Assembly: GCA_964304625.1 (NCBI GenBank)
Contig: OZ199838.1
Span: forward strand, 3,844,001-3,908,000
DNA from: Kudoa neothunni
Lineage: Eukaryota; Cnidaria
Direction: 5' to 3'
Length of the DNA stretch: 64,000 nucleotides
The translations under genes and the position numbers were made by a program. The notes beneath the pieces were generated by a model. The model was not told where the DNA came from. It saw only the letters and a program-made list of their open reading frames with translations, and searched no databases. Positions 1 through 12,742 of this stretch are shown piece after piece. Positions within the stretch are counted from its first letter, which is position 1, and every line of letters begins with the position of its first letter.

Positions 1-102
1 ATTACTATTTTTATTCTTATTTATCAAAAAATAAGCATGCCTTATGATTATAAAATATAACAAATAAATGCTAAATGTAATAATAAAAATGCAGTATACG
101 AT

Positions 103-233
103 GTAACACAGACTCCGAATAGGAATTCGAACCTGTTATTAGCATTAAAAGGCGGTGGTGCCATACCGCTCTTTCCTTGACCGTTCATATGATTGGTAGA
201 TTACAACCCTTATAATCCACATGTTATAATATA
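103..233 (-). repeat. tRNA-derived SINE head, copy 1
   Basis: The segment is about 130 bp and matches 7613-7744 at most positions. On the minus strand it carries a Pol III B-box-like GGTTCGAATTCC and, about 35 bp upstream, an A-box-like stretch around GGTATGGCACC, which is the tRNA promoter arrangement of a SINE head. No long body or poly-A tail follows that is shared with the second copy, so it may be a short SINE or only the head of a longer one. It is not a functional tRNA gene, because no cloverleaf acceptor stem closes. Confidence 0.55.
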
Positions 234-236
234 TGA

Positions 237-1160
237 ACATAAAATTTTGATACGAGCGTTATTTTAGCGGATATTCTCATCCGTTGCAATAGCCACTGCC
301 TTAATAAAAAGGTCGCCACGTGTTAGACACATTCCAACAATATATTAATTCACAGTCTAACAGATTAGAGCGTATGCACTAGAAAATCTAATTGAGGCCT
401 GTAGTACACTACTCCAGTTAATTCAGTCGGAGTTGAATACTAGGCTAGTCAGCAGAATTTTGATAAATTACTCCAGTTTATACTTATGCTGAAACAATCT
501 ATAGATTTTATATAGGAAATATTTGTTTACGTACGTGTATTGACCATAACACTACCCATTATTTATTAAAGCAGGTTTTGTGTATCAATTACACATATGA
601 AAGAATAGTGAGATTATACCACTTTAATAGCTCCCGAATGCTGTATGTGACGCTAATGCTACACGAATCCGCAGTGAGAATAACGCGAGGTGGAATTATA
701 CCGTGCCGAAGAGAATGATCAGTCGAGTTGTTTTGCTAAGTTTTTTGAACAAATAGAATTATTGTATTCATATTTTTGAAAAATATTTTACTTACCAAAC
801 TGAAATAAACCCTCACCCAATAGATAGGCAATTTGGTTAGTCATCTTCGGATTCATCAAATTGAGTTATACAATTTATGCATCACCCCAACAACAATATT
901 ATGATCAAATTAGTCACAACAAATACAGTATATACGATATAAACGACATTAATCCTATAAATTCTCTCAACATTCGCATAGCCTGTCGCTGATAGTGTAC
1001 GTGATAATCACTACGTAGGATAGTCGTATCAAATGATGGATTCTGGCAAGGAGGAGAATCTACACTGAACTGCATGTCGACGCAAACATTCAATTCAAAC
1101 ATAATACAGCATGTATTCGATTATTCGCCAGGGAATAAACTAAAACGTTGTTTAGGAATA
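237..1160. repeat. Unclassified dispersed repeat, long copy
   Basis: Two blocks of this segment recur in the same order, inverted, at about 21800-21992. They are the block starting AAAATTTTGATACGAGCGTT (about 243-295) and the block around ACATTCAATTCAAACAT (about 1086-1102). Here the blocks are about 800 bp apart. In the other copy they are about 75 bp apart, so one copy is an internally deleted derivative. Base composition is more GC-rich than the flanks. No terminal repeats and no recognisable protein were seen. The family is unknown. Confidence 0.45.
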
Positions 1161-2900
1161 TTTTCCCATGGAATCCCCACGAGGTTAATCATAGTTCAGC
1201 ACGCTATTTTAACGATTATTCTATCTCGAGGTAGTAAGGTAATTTGACCAGTTGCCATTATGTGTGTGAATCTATTTAGGTGGAGTTTTATGGTTGGTAC
1301 TGCGGAATGAGTGTGCAGTAAGGATATTATTAACGCTATTACGAACCGTAGATCGTTGATTTTCTCGTCAGGTAAACCCTGATATAGAGCTTACATTGCA
1401 CCGATGAGAGTGATAACTACTTGAAGTGCCTGGGCTCACCCATACGTGTACAACATGCAGTGGTTAGGAATAATTGATTGGTGTTGGTAAAAATCAATTA
1501 TTGATCTTGCATTCATCGATTGCAATTATAAAAACTTTTCTTGAGGTATATTTTCATATTTATTGTGATCGATCGAAGCAAGATTCTTATCAAATCTATC
1601 AGCCTTTATATTAAAAATTGAAATAAAACTTGTTATTAACTATAATTTCGTTATAATAATTATTTGCTTCATCAAATTAGGAATATTTTTTCCCTAAAAA
1701 CAATTAAATATTTTATGAATCCTAAAATTAAACAAATAAAATAAAGCAATGCGCTAGATTATATAAAAACCTTATTAATTTCAATTATTTTAATGAAAAC
1801 GCTTGTTATTAAAGAATAATCATTTTTAATTTAGTTATAAGAATGAATATGTTCATAAATTATTTTTACTGTGTTTAATCTCAATTAATCATCGTTATAA
1901 TTGATTTCGTTTTACATTAATGTCTATTATACAAAAATTAGGTATAAAATCGAGATAAAAAACGTGGAAAAATAACGAATTATACATGATACCATAATAC
2001 CACCGTAATATAACAACTATGATAAGAGTAAACAAAAATACTTCAAATGTGTGAATTTAAAGAGATGCTTCAAATTTTGTTTCAAAAATCTAGACTTTGA
2101 TTAAAAATAATTTGTCGATATTGACCTTATGAATGTAAAAAGGGGATATTTAAGGTTTTTAAAGTTGCATTAATTGATATACGTATCATAGAAAATTCGT
2201 ATTCAATTAGTAACTTAGAAAGAATTAAAGTTTATGTTAGAAATTTTTGGTTAAAATCTTAATTGGAATCGAAGTTGGTCAATATTTACACTACATTGAG
2301 AAATTAGTTTATATAATAGAAGACTTTAAGAATTAGTCGTTACCACTAATCAAAATTAGGTCATGTGAATCCGACATTAGATACGAAGATGCATTGTCTG
2401 ATCCAAATGAAGTATAAACAACAAAATATATTTACTCTGTGCTATCTATGGTCAAGAGAAAATCGTTTATTTATAAAATATTTTTAGAGAGTCAATACAA
2501 ATGGGTGTAGATTACAATTTAAACAAGAATGAAAATCGGCAAATTATCAGTCATTAAAGACAAGCTGCTGCAAAACACAACACAGATGAGCGTATTCAAA
2601 GATAAAAACAATTATAATGAAAATTTCTTTTCATTATAGCTTATCAATTAAAATTAACATATTTGTAATTAATTTTGTCCAACCGCTGACAGCATGGTTT
2701 AAATCTCCATCTATCTGTCAAACTATCAGCTCGATAGATAAAACATCTGATGCGAGCAAAAACGAACACATGAATAAGTATGGATACTAATTCTAACATA
2801 TGTAATACAATACATGATTTATTAGAGAGTAGTGGTGTGTGAATATTTTCAAGAATTGACCATCAGTTATTGTGGAACTAGCGGAAGACATATCGATCTG
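1161..2900. other. AT-rich DNA, no gene recognised
   Basis: The first 350 bp may be the tail of the adjacent repeat, judging by composition. The remainder is AT-rich with stops in all frames. I see no exon-like block flanked by splice sites. It lies downstream of the Myc-like gene and may include its 3' UTR. Confidence 0.5.
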
Positions 2901-2906
2901 TTGTGA

Positions 2907-5184
2907 TTATTCAGCAGGACTGTTGGGAGGAGTGTATTGGTTGATTGAAACCAAATAATTTATTTTCTCTTTAACCGCGTTAACAAGCCTATGTTTGTCA
3001 CTTTTGAGGCGAGTTAGGTTTTTCTTCATAGCGTTAATCATTAGTGCGTAGTTGGAAGTGGCGGTTAGAATTTTAACCTTGGATAGGCGATTTAGTTGCA
3101 TGTTTACGAGTTCTGGGACGAGACTGACCAATTTGAAGAAGTAACCCCTCAATTCACTCCTACGCTTTCGTTCTAGCATGTTGTGATTTTGTCTTTTATA
3201 CACAGACTGTGGATCATTGACATCGGAGCGACGCCTAGAACTTGAAGATTTTCTTTGCGACGGGCAGCGGGAACGTCTGGATCTACTAGACCTGGAATTT
3301 TCATCGATTTGTCTACGGCTGGTATTGCCGTTGGACAAAAATGCAAAGCCGTTGGAACTGATAAAGGCACCATTGTTGCTGAGTGCGTCGAATGGATTAA
3401 AGGCGTTAAAGTCATCAAGTGGCGTAGTCGAATGATTGCTCGCATTGTTATGATAGTTACTGTATCTATGATAACTGTCTTGTTGTTGATTCGGTATGAC
3501 ATTAGAGACTGGAACATTGCTACCGCTACCGGGTGGCCTCGCAATCACCAAGTCGTTTGCAGTGTGACCAGGGGGTCTCTGCTGAAAATGGTTGCTAATC
3601 ATGGAACCAGTTCCAAACATACCGTTAGGGTCACTGGAATTGAATGATCCCATCATATCAAAATATTCATTGTGATTAACGTCAAAAAAATTGTTGGCAG
3701 ATCGGACTGACGCGGCTGTGTTAAAATCGAAAGGAATACCACCGGCAGACAACGATGTCGGCATTGTTAGAATGCTGTCGTCCCCATAAGCTGCTGAATC
3801 GTTTAAATTGGCGACTCCAGATGCTCCATTGCTGTCGTTAACGTTGGAATTTATGACGAAATTGGGATTAGAACCAATCGCAGAGGTTGAATAATTCAAG
3901 TTATTCTTAGTGCTGTTTGATGCGACTACAGCATCAGAATTTTGGAAATCGACATGAAAACCGCCAACATCAATTAAGTTTTGCTCTAAGTATCCAAGAG
4001 AAACGTTTTGGAATGTATACACAGAATTGAGAGCTAAAATGACATGAGTGAAAAGCAGCACTTAGAGTACAACTAACAAAACCGTTTTGATCATCAATCA
4101 ATGTTTGATCAATAAAACTTTTATTCAAACGCATACCTGGTTCAACGTTTTCCTGATTGGCTGATCCATCGGAGGCTGTGGTTTGCCAGTTACAATTTTG
4201 TTCAGAACATGTATTTATGTAGTAGTTGGCTTGTAACTCCGATTGGAGCTCATTAGAATAGCTATTAATTGAATCTTGGTTTACAAAGCTACTAGTGGTG
4301 TGGTTTACAACTGATTGATCGGATTCCTTACAAAAAATTCCAATCACAAAAAATCACACACACACAATAATTACCGGAGTAACATTGTCAAATGATTGAT
4401 CAAAGTAGTGTACCTGTTGTTGTTGTTGTTGTTGTTGCTGTCGTTGATGATCAGAAATATTAAGTGAGACTGATCTGGTCAATTGAGAAGCAGTCGATGC
4501 CGATCTGTTTGGGGACATAATATCATTAGAGCTAAAACATTCGATTACACGAGTAAATCATGCCGATTTACTTAACATCTCCATTTTGTGTGGAACCACC
4601 GTAACTGGTAGCGGTCCTAATGTTAGAATCAAATGAGCCACCTATGGGATTTAATCTTGGTGGATTGATAGCTCTATTGGGACCACTATTCACACCAGAT
4701 GTCAAACCAACCAACGTATTGTTGGTGGATGATATTTCATCGACATTCTCATTTGAGGATCTTGCCGATGAAGATTGTGTCGTTTTAGAAATCATTTCCA
4801 ATCTAGGTGGTTTTGAACCTCCAATAGCAGTGGGGTTATTACTACTATAGCGGTTAGAGTTTGGCATAGATAATTTTTTAAGCTCCTCTCCTAAATTCAA
4901 AATACGTTAAGTGGAGCAAAAACGAATAACACAAGGAAGCTGTCAAGTTGATCAGACTCAATTAGGCAAACCCAACAAATATTCGGCAGGTTTAACCAAT
5001 TGAAATTTGTATTTGGTATTAAAAGGGAGAGCCAAAAACATGGCCGAACAATAACAGCGCGGATAATGTGTTTAATCGTCATACTCATAGTTTGATGGGG
5101 TGCGGCACACCTTGTTTCACTGTGCATTTCCAGAGGTAGGTCCGTAGAAAACTTATAAAGTTGATTCTGAATAGTGTTTTCCAT
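2907..5184 (-). CDS. Myc-like bHLH-leucine zipper transcription factor
   Basis: Predicted nuclear DNA-binding factor that would dimerise through bHLH-zip and bind CACGTG-type E-boxes. Exons: 4867-4572, 4531-4375, 4326-4083, 4033-2907. The introns are 40, 48 and 49 bp with matching phases (2, 0, 1), giving 607 aa from the ATG at 4867. A further 5' exon, 5184-5121 (starting MENTIQNQ), would join in phase to an acceptor at 4891 and give 636 aa; this is uncertain. The long N-terminal part is rich in Ser and Asn with a poly-Gln tract (4411-4437). The C-terminal basic region reads NHNMLERKRRSELR, with the His, Glu and Arg residues that contact E-boxes. Helix 1 has FFKLVSLVPEL, the Myc-type spacing (FFxLRDxIPEL in vertebrates). 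Helix 2 has KVKILTATSNYA and leads into a short zipper and a TPPNSPAE tail. No Myc box II was found. Max, Mnt and USF fit less well. Confidence 0.75.
4411..4437 (-). repeat. CAA/CAG poly-glutamine tract in the Myc-like gene
   Basis: A run of CAA codons ending in CAG on the minus strand encodes about nine glutamines in the second listed exon of the Myc-like gene. Just past it lies a second possible donor (CAG/GTACAC, phase 0) before the preferred one (CCG/GTAATT). Either donor keeps the frame, so alternative inclusion of 13 residues is possible. Confidence 0.7.
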
Positions 5185-5189
5185 AGTGA

Positions 5190-7610
5190 ATTACAAAGAC
5201 GTGTACAGGTATTTTCAAAAGAGTCTATATAGATTGGTGTCAGAAAAAACTCCTCAAAAGATCAGCTGGCGTTAGCACAACGCGTGCAATGTGTCAACCT
5301 CATAGATATCTAACGAATTGGGTGGAAAACATCGAAATGTAATCACAAACGAAGTGACACTTTGAATCGCCCCAGCCTACAAAAACAACACATACCCTAA
5401 TGATAATTTCAGACAGCAGCTTCCAAGAAATGTGATTTGGTTGGAATCAATAAAATCAGAGCAAACACCACTATTGCAGCTATTAACACCTTCGCTAATC
5501 CCACTTTAATACAAAGTTGGCTGAGATTAGATGGATTTTGATCCACACGTATTAAGCTCCTGAATATTAAAGTGGGTTGGATTTGCATTTGAGGCGACCG
5601 ATAGAAGCAATTGATTTAAAATATATCTCAAAAGTTCACTACCAAACTAATTTACTTTAAACTCTAAAAAAAATTTCGGTCGATGATATTAACGATGACA
5701 TGATGATTATTGTGAATTTTCGTTTATTTAACTACTCAATCGACCATTCAGCCCACTTGTACAATTTGTTTAATAGGGTTATGTACTAATACCGAAATTA
5801 ATAACGACTGAAAATCCAATTCATTCATGAATGCCACCTACCAAAGTTGAATAGAGTTTAGCTAAACATCTGAGAGAATGAGATTTTCAGTTAAACAATA
5901 TTTATGCTCCTAACACAGATAGGATCAATCTCTAAACCTTTATATGTGCCATGACACAAAAACACCCACAATACATATTAATATTCAAATAATAACAATT
6001 ACAAACGAACGTAAAAACAAATTGAGTTCAAATCACATTATTACCCCCTCAAATAATATATTATGAGTGGATAGTGTCAATATTAACTGTCCTGAGGAAT
6101 ACTACTTATATATGTTATTATCTAGTTTAAGCTGGTGTATTATCTATCCCATTTATTTATTTTGATTGGTGGAGTTAATATTTACTTTTGGGTGGGATCG
6201 GTTGTAATGGGTGAACTCACAGAATAATTCCACATACTTGAAGTATTTATATCGTTATTGGGTGGCGCCTTCTATTCTCACATATTCAATACTGTGTTGA
6301 ACTTACACTATAAATTAAGCCTTTCAGCTGATAAATAAATATTCAATGTTTGCATTGATTAATAACAATTGCGGGGTTTGAAAACTGAAATTTTGTGATT
6401 TGGTTGGCAGTTTGCAACTGAATCCAATATTTCTGTTATTCCAACTGATGCACATCATTGGTTGGAATATATTATTCAACTCTAAATTAAAGCTGCCTTG
6501 GTGTGATTGTTTTCGGTTGCTTCCAACAACCTCTATAACGAAATCGTAATCTCAACATATTGGATTAGGATTGGAGGGGAATGGACTCTCGTTCCTTTTA
6601 CAATCGATATTTTCTGTTGAGCTTTACAGTCAACATATTAAAAGTTGCCTAAAATTGCCTAAATGAACCATCTTACTTTGTTGATTAAAATTAGTGAATC
6701 TAAAAGCGGGGTTTGCGATAATTCTATTAAAGATTTAGCAGATCGTTGGGCGTTTTCACACCTTATTGTATTGCAGTAAAAACATGTAGTTAAGAACTAA
6801 ACAGTTATTAAATATCTATTCCGTAACGACTTATATCAGGAGGATTCTGTCATCAATTGTATTAATCTACTTATCCATACCTGATTTTTTGCACCTAGGC
6901 ACATTCTTCTTGATTAGATAGTTTTTACTGAAATTATTCAAAATTTCGTTTAAGCTTTAACTTTTTAACCTAGTATAATAACTCTCTGACTAAAAAGATT
7001 ATGGAGTTTGGGACACCTGACAAATAACTGTTAGGTTGGTGACTTTCCGGCCCACATTATATTGTACGTGTTTTGGGTCACAAACTTTAAGCTTGTAATT
7101 TTTTAATTAATATTAATTATGAGAAAATTCCTTTTAAAATATAATTTTCGATTGTACATTATCTATTCGAGGAACTACGAAAAGATTTAAAATATTAATT
7201 ACGTTTTTAAAAAAATGATTACGTTTTCGTTGTTATTTCCTCGCCATATGAAATTACTATGCATATTTTATAATACAACTATAAGGGCCTGATTTCTAAA
7301 GTTTTGTGTTTGACGTTAAAAAGATAAGCAGAGATGCTACAAAAATTCAAATCAAAAGGGTGATTATTTTTTATAATTTTAAAAGTGAAATCGCCGAAAA
7401 TAATATAAGTTAACTCAATTATTGAGTTTGATAGATTCGTAGTCGTAGCTTCCTAATCCGTTCGTGGGTCTCACATCCATCCGGCTAAAATTGGGTTTGA
7501 CACAGCGAGCACGAAACAACCCCAAACATTAAGAACACACAAAAAACAACTTAAGTGGAAATTATGTGAATCAGTACTGTTTGATTTATTTTGTCACTAT
7601 AAATATAACG
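5190..7610. other. Intergenic, upstream of the Myc-like gene
   Basis: No coding exon recognised. It contains an inverted repeat, CCCACTTTAATA near 5503 and TATTAAAGTGGG near 5564, with about a 45 bp loop. Otherwise it is AT-rich sequence that may hold the promoter of the Myc-like gene. Confidence 0.4.
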
Positions 7611-7612
7611 TT

Positions 7613-7744
7613 TTGTAACACAAGGTCCGAACTGGGATTCGAACCTCTATTATTGGCATTAAAAGGCGGTGGTGCCATACCACTATATGATCGATCGCAC
7701 ATCTGTGATTGGTGGGTTACAACCCTTGTAATCTATACGTTACA
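7613..7744 (-). repeat. tRNA-derived SINE head, copy 2
   Basis: Homologous along its whole length to 103-233, including the B-box (GGTTCGAATCCC on the minus strand) and the GGTGGTATGGCACC-like A-box area. Flanks differ from copy 1 on both sides, which defines the unit as about 130 bp. It lies about 65 bp from the 5' side of a Helitron-like element. Confidence 0.55.
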
Positions 7745-7807
7745 GAAATCTACTATATTTTACGTAGATGATTAATCCTCTATCCTTTCCTTTATATATA
7801 TATATAT

Positions 7808-8843
7808 ATACACAAAGAGGACTGTCGGTATGTTTGTTTGTGTGTGTATGCCCCTAAGTACGCATGTGCGGATAATTTTTTCCTTATAGAGAGCCGTATA
7901 TAAAATTTTTATAAATTTATGATATTTAAAAAAATCGTTTAATTGTTTTCGGACTACGAAAGTTTCTAAAAAGTATTTATGAAATAGTGATTTTGTCGAT
8001 TTAAAGTTTGTTTTTCGGATTAAATGAGTTCAACGATAGGATTAGCACTTGCTTATTTCATGGTTATGATCGGTTAAAGTTAACTATCTCCCTTATATGC
8101 TCCATCATATGTTCATTAACTGCTTCTATCTATCTTTATATATAAGGTTGGCGTTTCTTTTCGGGTGTCTGTTTAAACACACTCCTTATTCGTGGGGCTT
8201 TAACGTATATGACTTGATAAGTATATTTTATAGGTTCTATTAATGGTTTTCAATGTGATAAAAAATCTATATATGTTTCATAAATAACGAATTCATGGAG
8301 AACGTTAAAGTTACGTTGATTGAAGCGTTATAATGGAAATACTGCGTTCATAGGTCTCATTAAATTGTCCGCAAAGTTTTACTTTACGTGATTAAGTTCA
8401 ATGCGGATGGTTGTACTTTTATTTCACCAAATTATTTAAATTGTTTATGTTGAAGTCGACGCAATTTGTGGTTGTTTATGATAAAAGCGCATGTATGTTT
8501 ATGCCGAGTTAAACAATGCTAATTTCAACAATATCGATTAATTTTCATAAGTTTTCTTCTATCTCTTTTATTTTTTCTATTTTTTTATCTCTTAAAAAGT
8601 TAGTGGTACACCCAGTTACCGAGCCACGAAATTTTTAAATGGACGCCGGGATTAATACTTTCCTTCACAGAAATTATAATAATTTAAATTACATAACCCA
8701 AATCGTTATAGTAAGCTGCTTAAAAATTTTTAGTTATTTTGTTTTTATGGGTTAATTCGAGATTTCAATATATTTTTTGAATGCTATTAAAACAAGCCTC
8801 TAGGCGAAATCTTCCCCAAGCAACGCTGGGCAGTTCCAGCTAG
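7808..8843 (+). mobile_element. Helitron-like non-autonomous element, copy 1
   Basis: About 1.03 kb, preceded by a TA-rich run (7793-7811). The 5' part is GT-rich (AGGACTGTCGGTATG then GTGTGTG). The 3' end has a small hairpin CCCAAGCAACGCTGGG (8815-8830) followed by CAGTTCCAGCTAG and T, fitting the Helitron CTRR-T rule. A second copy with the same order of blocks lies inverted at 15747-16816, which defines both ends. No Rep/helicase coding was seen and there are no terminal inverted repeats. Helitron is the best label from the 3' end; another rolling-circle-like or unknown class is possible. Confidence 0.5.
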
Positions 8844-11770
8844 TGATACATAAAAACGACCACATTCCAAGGAACTTGGGATCTTTTAGACATCTAGTCT
8901 TTATTTTACGATAATCAATGAAAAAATGTTTCAAAATGCTGTAAAATAATTTAAGAAATTTCTACCAACAAAAGTTTAAGAGCAAAGTGACTCCTCGGGT
9001 CAGTTAATCCTTTAAAATTCGATTCGGCCGGATTATGTGACGTTTCGTAAGTTTTCGAGAATAATAACAATTTTTTCGTATTATGGAGATAAAATTAAAC
9101 ATATAAGAATCAAAAAATCATTGCTGTACATCCGAGTTAGTAGATTTATATTTGGAACACTGAATATACTTAATCGAAGAATGAATTCGACAAAAATATC
9201 GTTTATAACTAATGCGCCGAATTTTTTTGTCACTTTTTGTAGGAAAAAAATGTAGCATATTTCTTTCGAGTTGGATTCCATTATTTCGATTTCATAGGAA
9301 CAATATGGATCCGGTGTTTTAATCATTTCCGTATCCATTGATTTTTAACTAATATTGGTTCTGTAGAAACATAACAAATATTATATTTTTGAATTGTAAA
9401 ACAATTAAGGGTTATTAAAGGACTAAGAATCCGTATTCTCAACATAAAACAACTATCACACTTGATTTTAACATTCAGCGAACACGTACGAAGAGTCATA
9501 TTAGCTTGCCGAATTAATTTTGAAAGATTAACTGTCCCAATAAACCATCCTTTGCTCGAAGTTTCGCCTGTTGAAATTTCTTAAACTATTTAAAGCATTT
9601 TGAAATATTTTTCAGTATCGCAAAATAAAAACTTGGTGTTTAGAAGATCCAAAATTCGTTGAAGGATAAATTTTTATTTCAAGAAGAAATTTAGTTTATT
9701 TTTTCCGAGATTTAACGACTTGTAAATATTGTAAATTAACGATAATAACATTCTTTCAAGTATTTCGAAAAATATATAAAATACAATCAGGTTAAAATTG
9801 CTTGTGGTCCAAAAAAATCCAAGCTCGTTAGGGGATTAATAAACATCGAAATGCATGTTTACCATTCATTACTCACAAATTATGGATACTTGGTGGTATT
9901 TCTGACAGAACCCGGTATTTTTTGCAAACTTTCGAATATTGGCATGGGGTGGGAAGTTTTATGAAAATATGCGCCTTCAATGGTGTGGACGGTATCAAAT
10001 TTTTGATTTTGTATGTTTTGATATAGATAATGCGTATAAAACTAAAGTTTCAATATGAGAAAAGTGGTCGACCGGGAGAACTAGGAAACTTCCTACGCGC
10101 GGAACCTATAATATGTGAGTGATACTAAAGAAACTACAATTTATCTAATTAATTAATTAATTTCGAGATAAACATATTTTAAGTTCGCTGAATATAAGTC
10201 GCTATAATCTAAATAGAAAATTTTCTAATTTATCTAATAAAATCAAATTTTCGCCAATACGCCGCTTCTGTAACATTTGTCACATTAGACATGTGACAAT
10301 CGATAACATTTTCAACATTAATTTGGCTAGCCTTTATTTTTACGAAGAATTTTGAAATTTTTAGGCGTTATTCATCAAATTTACCGCAATAATGACAATT
10401 AGATTGTTCTGCATTGTTTTAAATTAAAGATATGTCATCTACAACATTTTCACACGCGTTCCAACAATCGATAGGATATTTGACTCCTTGTAGAAAATTT
10501 TTTCAAACCTACTTGAAAAAGAGGGAAAGATTGATATTTTTAAATTCCTACGGTTTCCTTCCAATTTTCTTATATTCTAAATGTTCGGATGGAACAAATG
10601 TTACAAATATACGGCATTTAACAATATATTTGAATTCGTAATTTGAAAAATTACCTATAGCTAAAAAAAAATTTCGGATTTTTCTAAAAATACACTATCC
10701 GAAGTGACACAGGCAAAAGTATATCTTAGATTTTGTTAATTTTATAAAAACCGACCTTTGCAGATATCTCGAAATAAATTATTGTGTAATCTGAGAAACT
10801 TAGATCACACTTACTTCTAATAATGAGAGTCTCCTTCAAAAAGTCATTCTCTTTCTTCATCCTTGGATGTATGCATGCCAGTAAATAAACATCCAAAAAT
10901 ATTCCATAACACATAACATACAGATGAAGGAATCTCTTGTACATACCTTAAATGCACATCCAAAATCCTCATATTTTTAGAATTTCAAATGGGTAAGATT
11001 TTAATCAGAGGTCAATATTACTATGCTGTTGGTGTTGTCCACTCCAAGTCAAACAGACAAACAATTTTTATCACGACATATATATACTTCTGATTCTACC
11101 AAATCTTTTCAAGAATCAACTAAAATAGAATTTCTTTCTTACATTACGGATAAACGGTGGCTATTGGCACGATTATCGATATCTCCATAACCGCTTCTCA
11201 GTTTATAACCACATTTCGCAAACTTATTTATTGATTTTTTTCCTGCAAAATTTTCTATACAAATATAAAACGTACGTTTATCATCGTAAAAACACCATCA
11301 AATAGGATATAATTTTTAAAATCGTAAATTATAAGTTATTATTAAAGTATACGACTCTATCGAAATTAATTATAGCCGGTATTTTCATAGTAAGTAACAA
11401 ATGGTCGAGCGCCATTATTCATTGGTTGGACGCGCAAAAACTATGCCACATGTCGAGACTCACAATTAGTTTTACGAATTTACATCAAAATTATATAAAC
11501 CTATTTTTAATTTTTATGTTAAATATGAATTTTAAAAACTTCCTTAAATTTTTTGCATATTTATAATATATGTTACGGATATTTTATGATTATTATTGGA
11601 TAATTAACTGCCAGCATAAAATGTAGTAAACAAATTTCTAAAGTTACTTGGGATAAAAATCCTAGAACCAAGTTATTTGGAACCGTCCTACATTGGTTTT
11701 AATACTAAATGATTTCAGTTTTATTTTAAGACAGCGATACTTTTACGACATATGAATTCACATGGTCGCG
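8844..11770. other. AT-rich DNA, no gene recognised
   Basis: Short open frames here have no recognisable motif or splice-compatible neighbours. A GC-richer patch at about 10066-10118 and a stretch near 11150 that shares GGTGGCTATTGGCACG with the MITE ends at 17797-18037 suggest decayed repeats. Confidence 0.4.
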
Positions 11771-11779
11771 CAATTTTAA

Positions 11780-12535
11780 GGTCATAGTTATGGGGCTAAC
11801 AAGTCAATGCAATGACGAAAAAATTTACTTTGAAATAGGGAAGGAGTTTCCCACATTTGATTCATTACGTGAAACAATTTATGCTTTGAACAGAATAAAT
11901 GTTGTAATCTTAAAATATACAGCTCAAGATCTTTAGATGATGCACAGAAGCGGATGAATAGATACCTTAACCCTTTAATTATTTATTATGAAATAAAATA
12001 CGTTTGTTTTTTGCGAAGCAACATGAAAATCGCGGAACTGGGAAAAGAAATAAACCTTCACTTGAAGTTGGAAGCCCTTTCTATATATCTCTAGGAGCTA
12101 ACGACGAACGTGAATCCCTTGAGATAAAATGGATCAACCAAAATCATAAACCACAACTGTGATCCTATCGTCTTTCAATATTTACCACCTCAAAGGAAAA
12201 TTGATAGGTCAGACCCAACCTTGGCCAGTTTAATTGCAGTTGGCGCCAACAAGAAATTGGCTGGCAGTCACACATTAACAAGGAAACTGGGAGAATTGTT
12301 ACTTTGAAATCATTAAATAATTTAAAGAAGAAAATTTCCACAATAGATGATAGTTTTACGTCGGTTTATAACATACATACAATAGATTACAACTGTGATG
12401 TTAAAAGATTCCCAGAACATTTTCTCTCTGATATCCACAGAAACATAACGCCATACTCAAATTACCTCGATGTCAAGGTAATTATAATAAAATACCATAA
12501 CAAATTTTTGTTTGAGTTATAATAATTTGGCAGTC
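11780..12535 (+). mobile_element. Decayed MULE-type (Mutator-like) transposase fragment
   Basis: Plus-strand frames read KEFPTFDSLRETIYALN, then PFYISLGANDERESLEIKW, QNHKPQL, and ETGRIVTLKSLNNLKKKIS. This order (N-terminal EF-type motif, CPF-type core, HNH-like histidines, TGK-VTLKDI-like segment) resembles the N-terminal half of the MULE transposases behind ZSWIM1/3-type proteins. Several stops and frame changes lie between the blocks, for example after 11935 and near 12150, so it is a dead copy. No DDE domain or SWIM finger follows. The assignment rests on remembered family motifs and is tentative. Confidence 0.4.
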
Positions 12536-12742
12536 AAGTTCAAAAGATTGCACCGACATTATATCTCGAATGTATGTCCTTGCACTTGCCCATATAACAA
12601 ACACACCCGCGCGCGTTTTCCGTTTTCCATCAAAAAAAAGTGTTATCGCCGTTAAGCTAGTTACAAATTACATAAATTCGACATAAAAACACTTGAAATA
12701 TTAGTCATGCATCTTAAAGATATAATATAATGAGTAATTATG

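Noticed and set aside
103-233. Possible tRNA gene
   Set aside because: B-box is good, but the acceptor and anticodon arms do not pair, and a related copy at 7613-7744 with different flanks shows it is a SINE head.
914-1102. 62-codon minus-strand open frame with two cysteines
   Set aside because: Sits inside the unclassified dispersed repeat and shows no motif or splice partners; treated as part of the repeat.
9037-10944. Frames of 70-85 codons on both strands
   Set aside because: Low-complexity, AT-driven sequence; overlapping frames on opposite strands and no recognisable domain.
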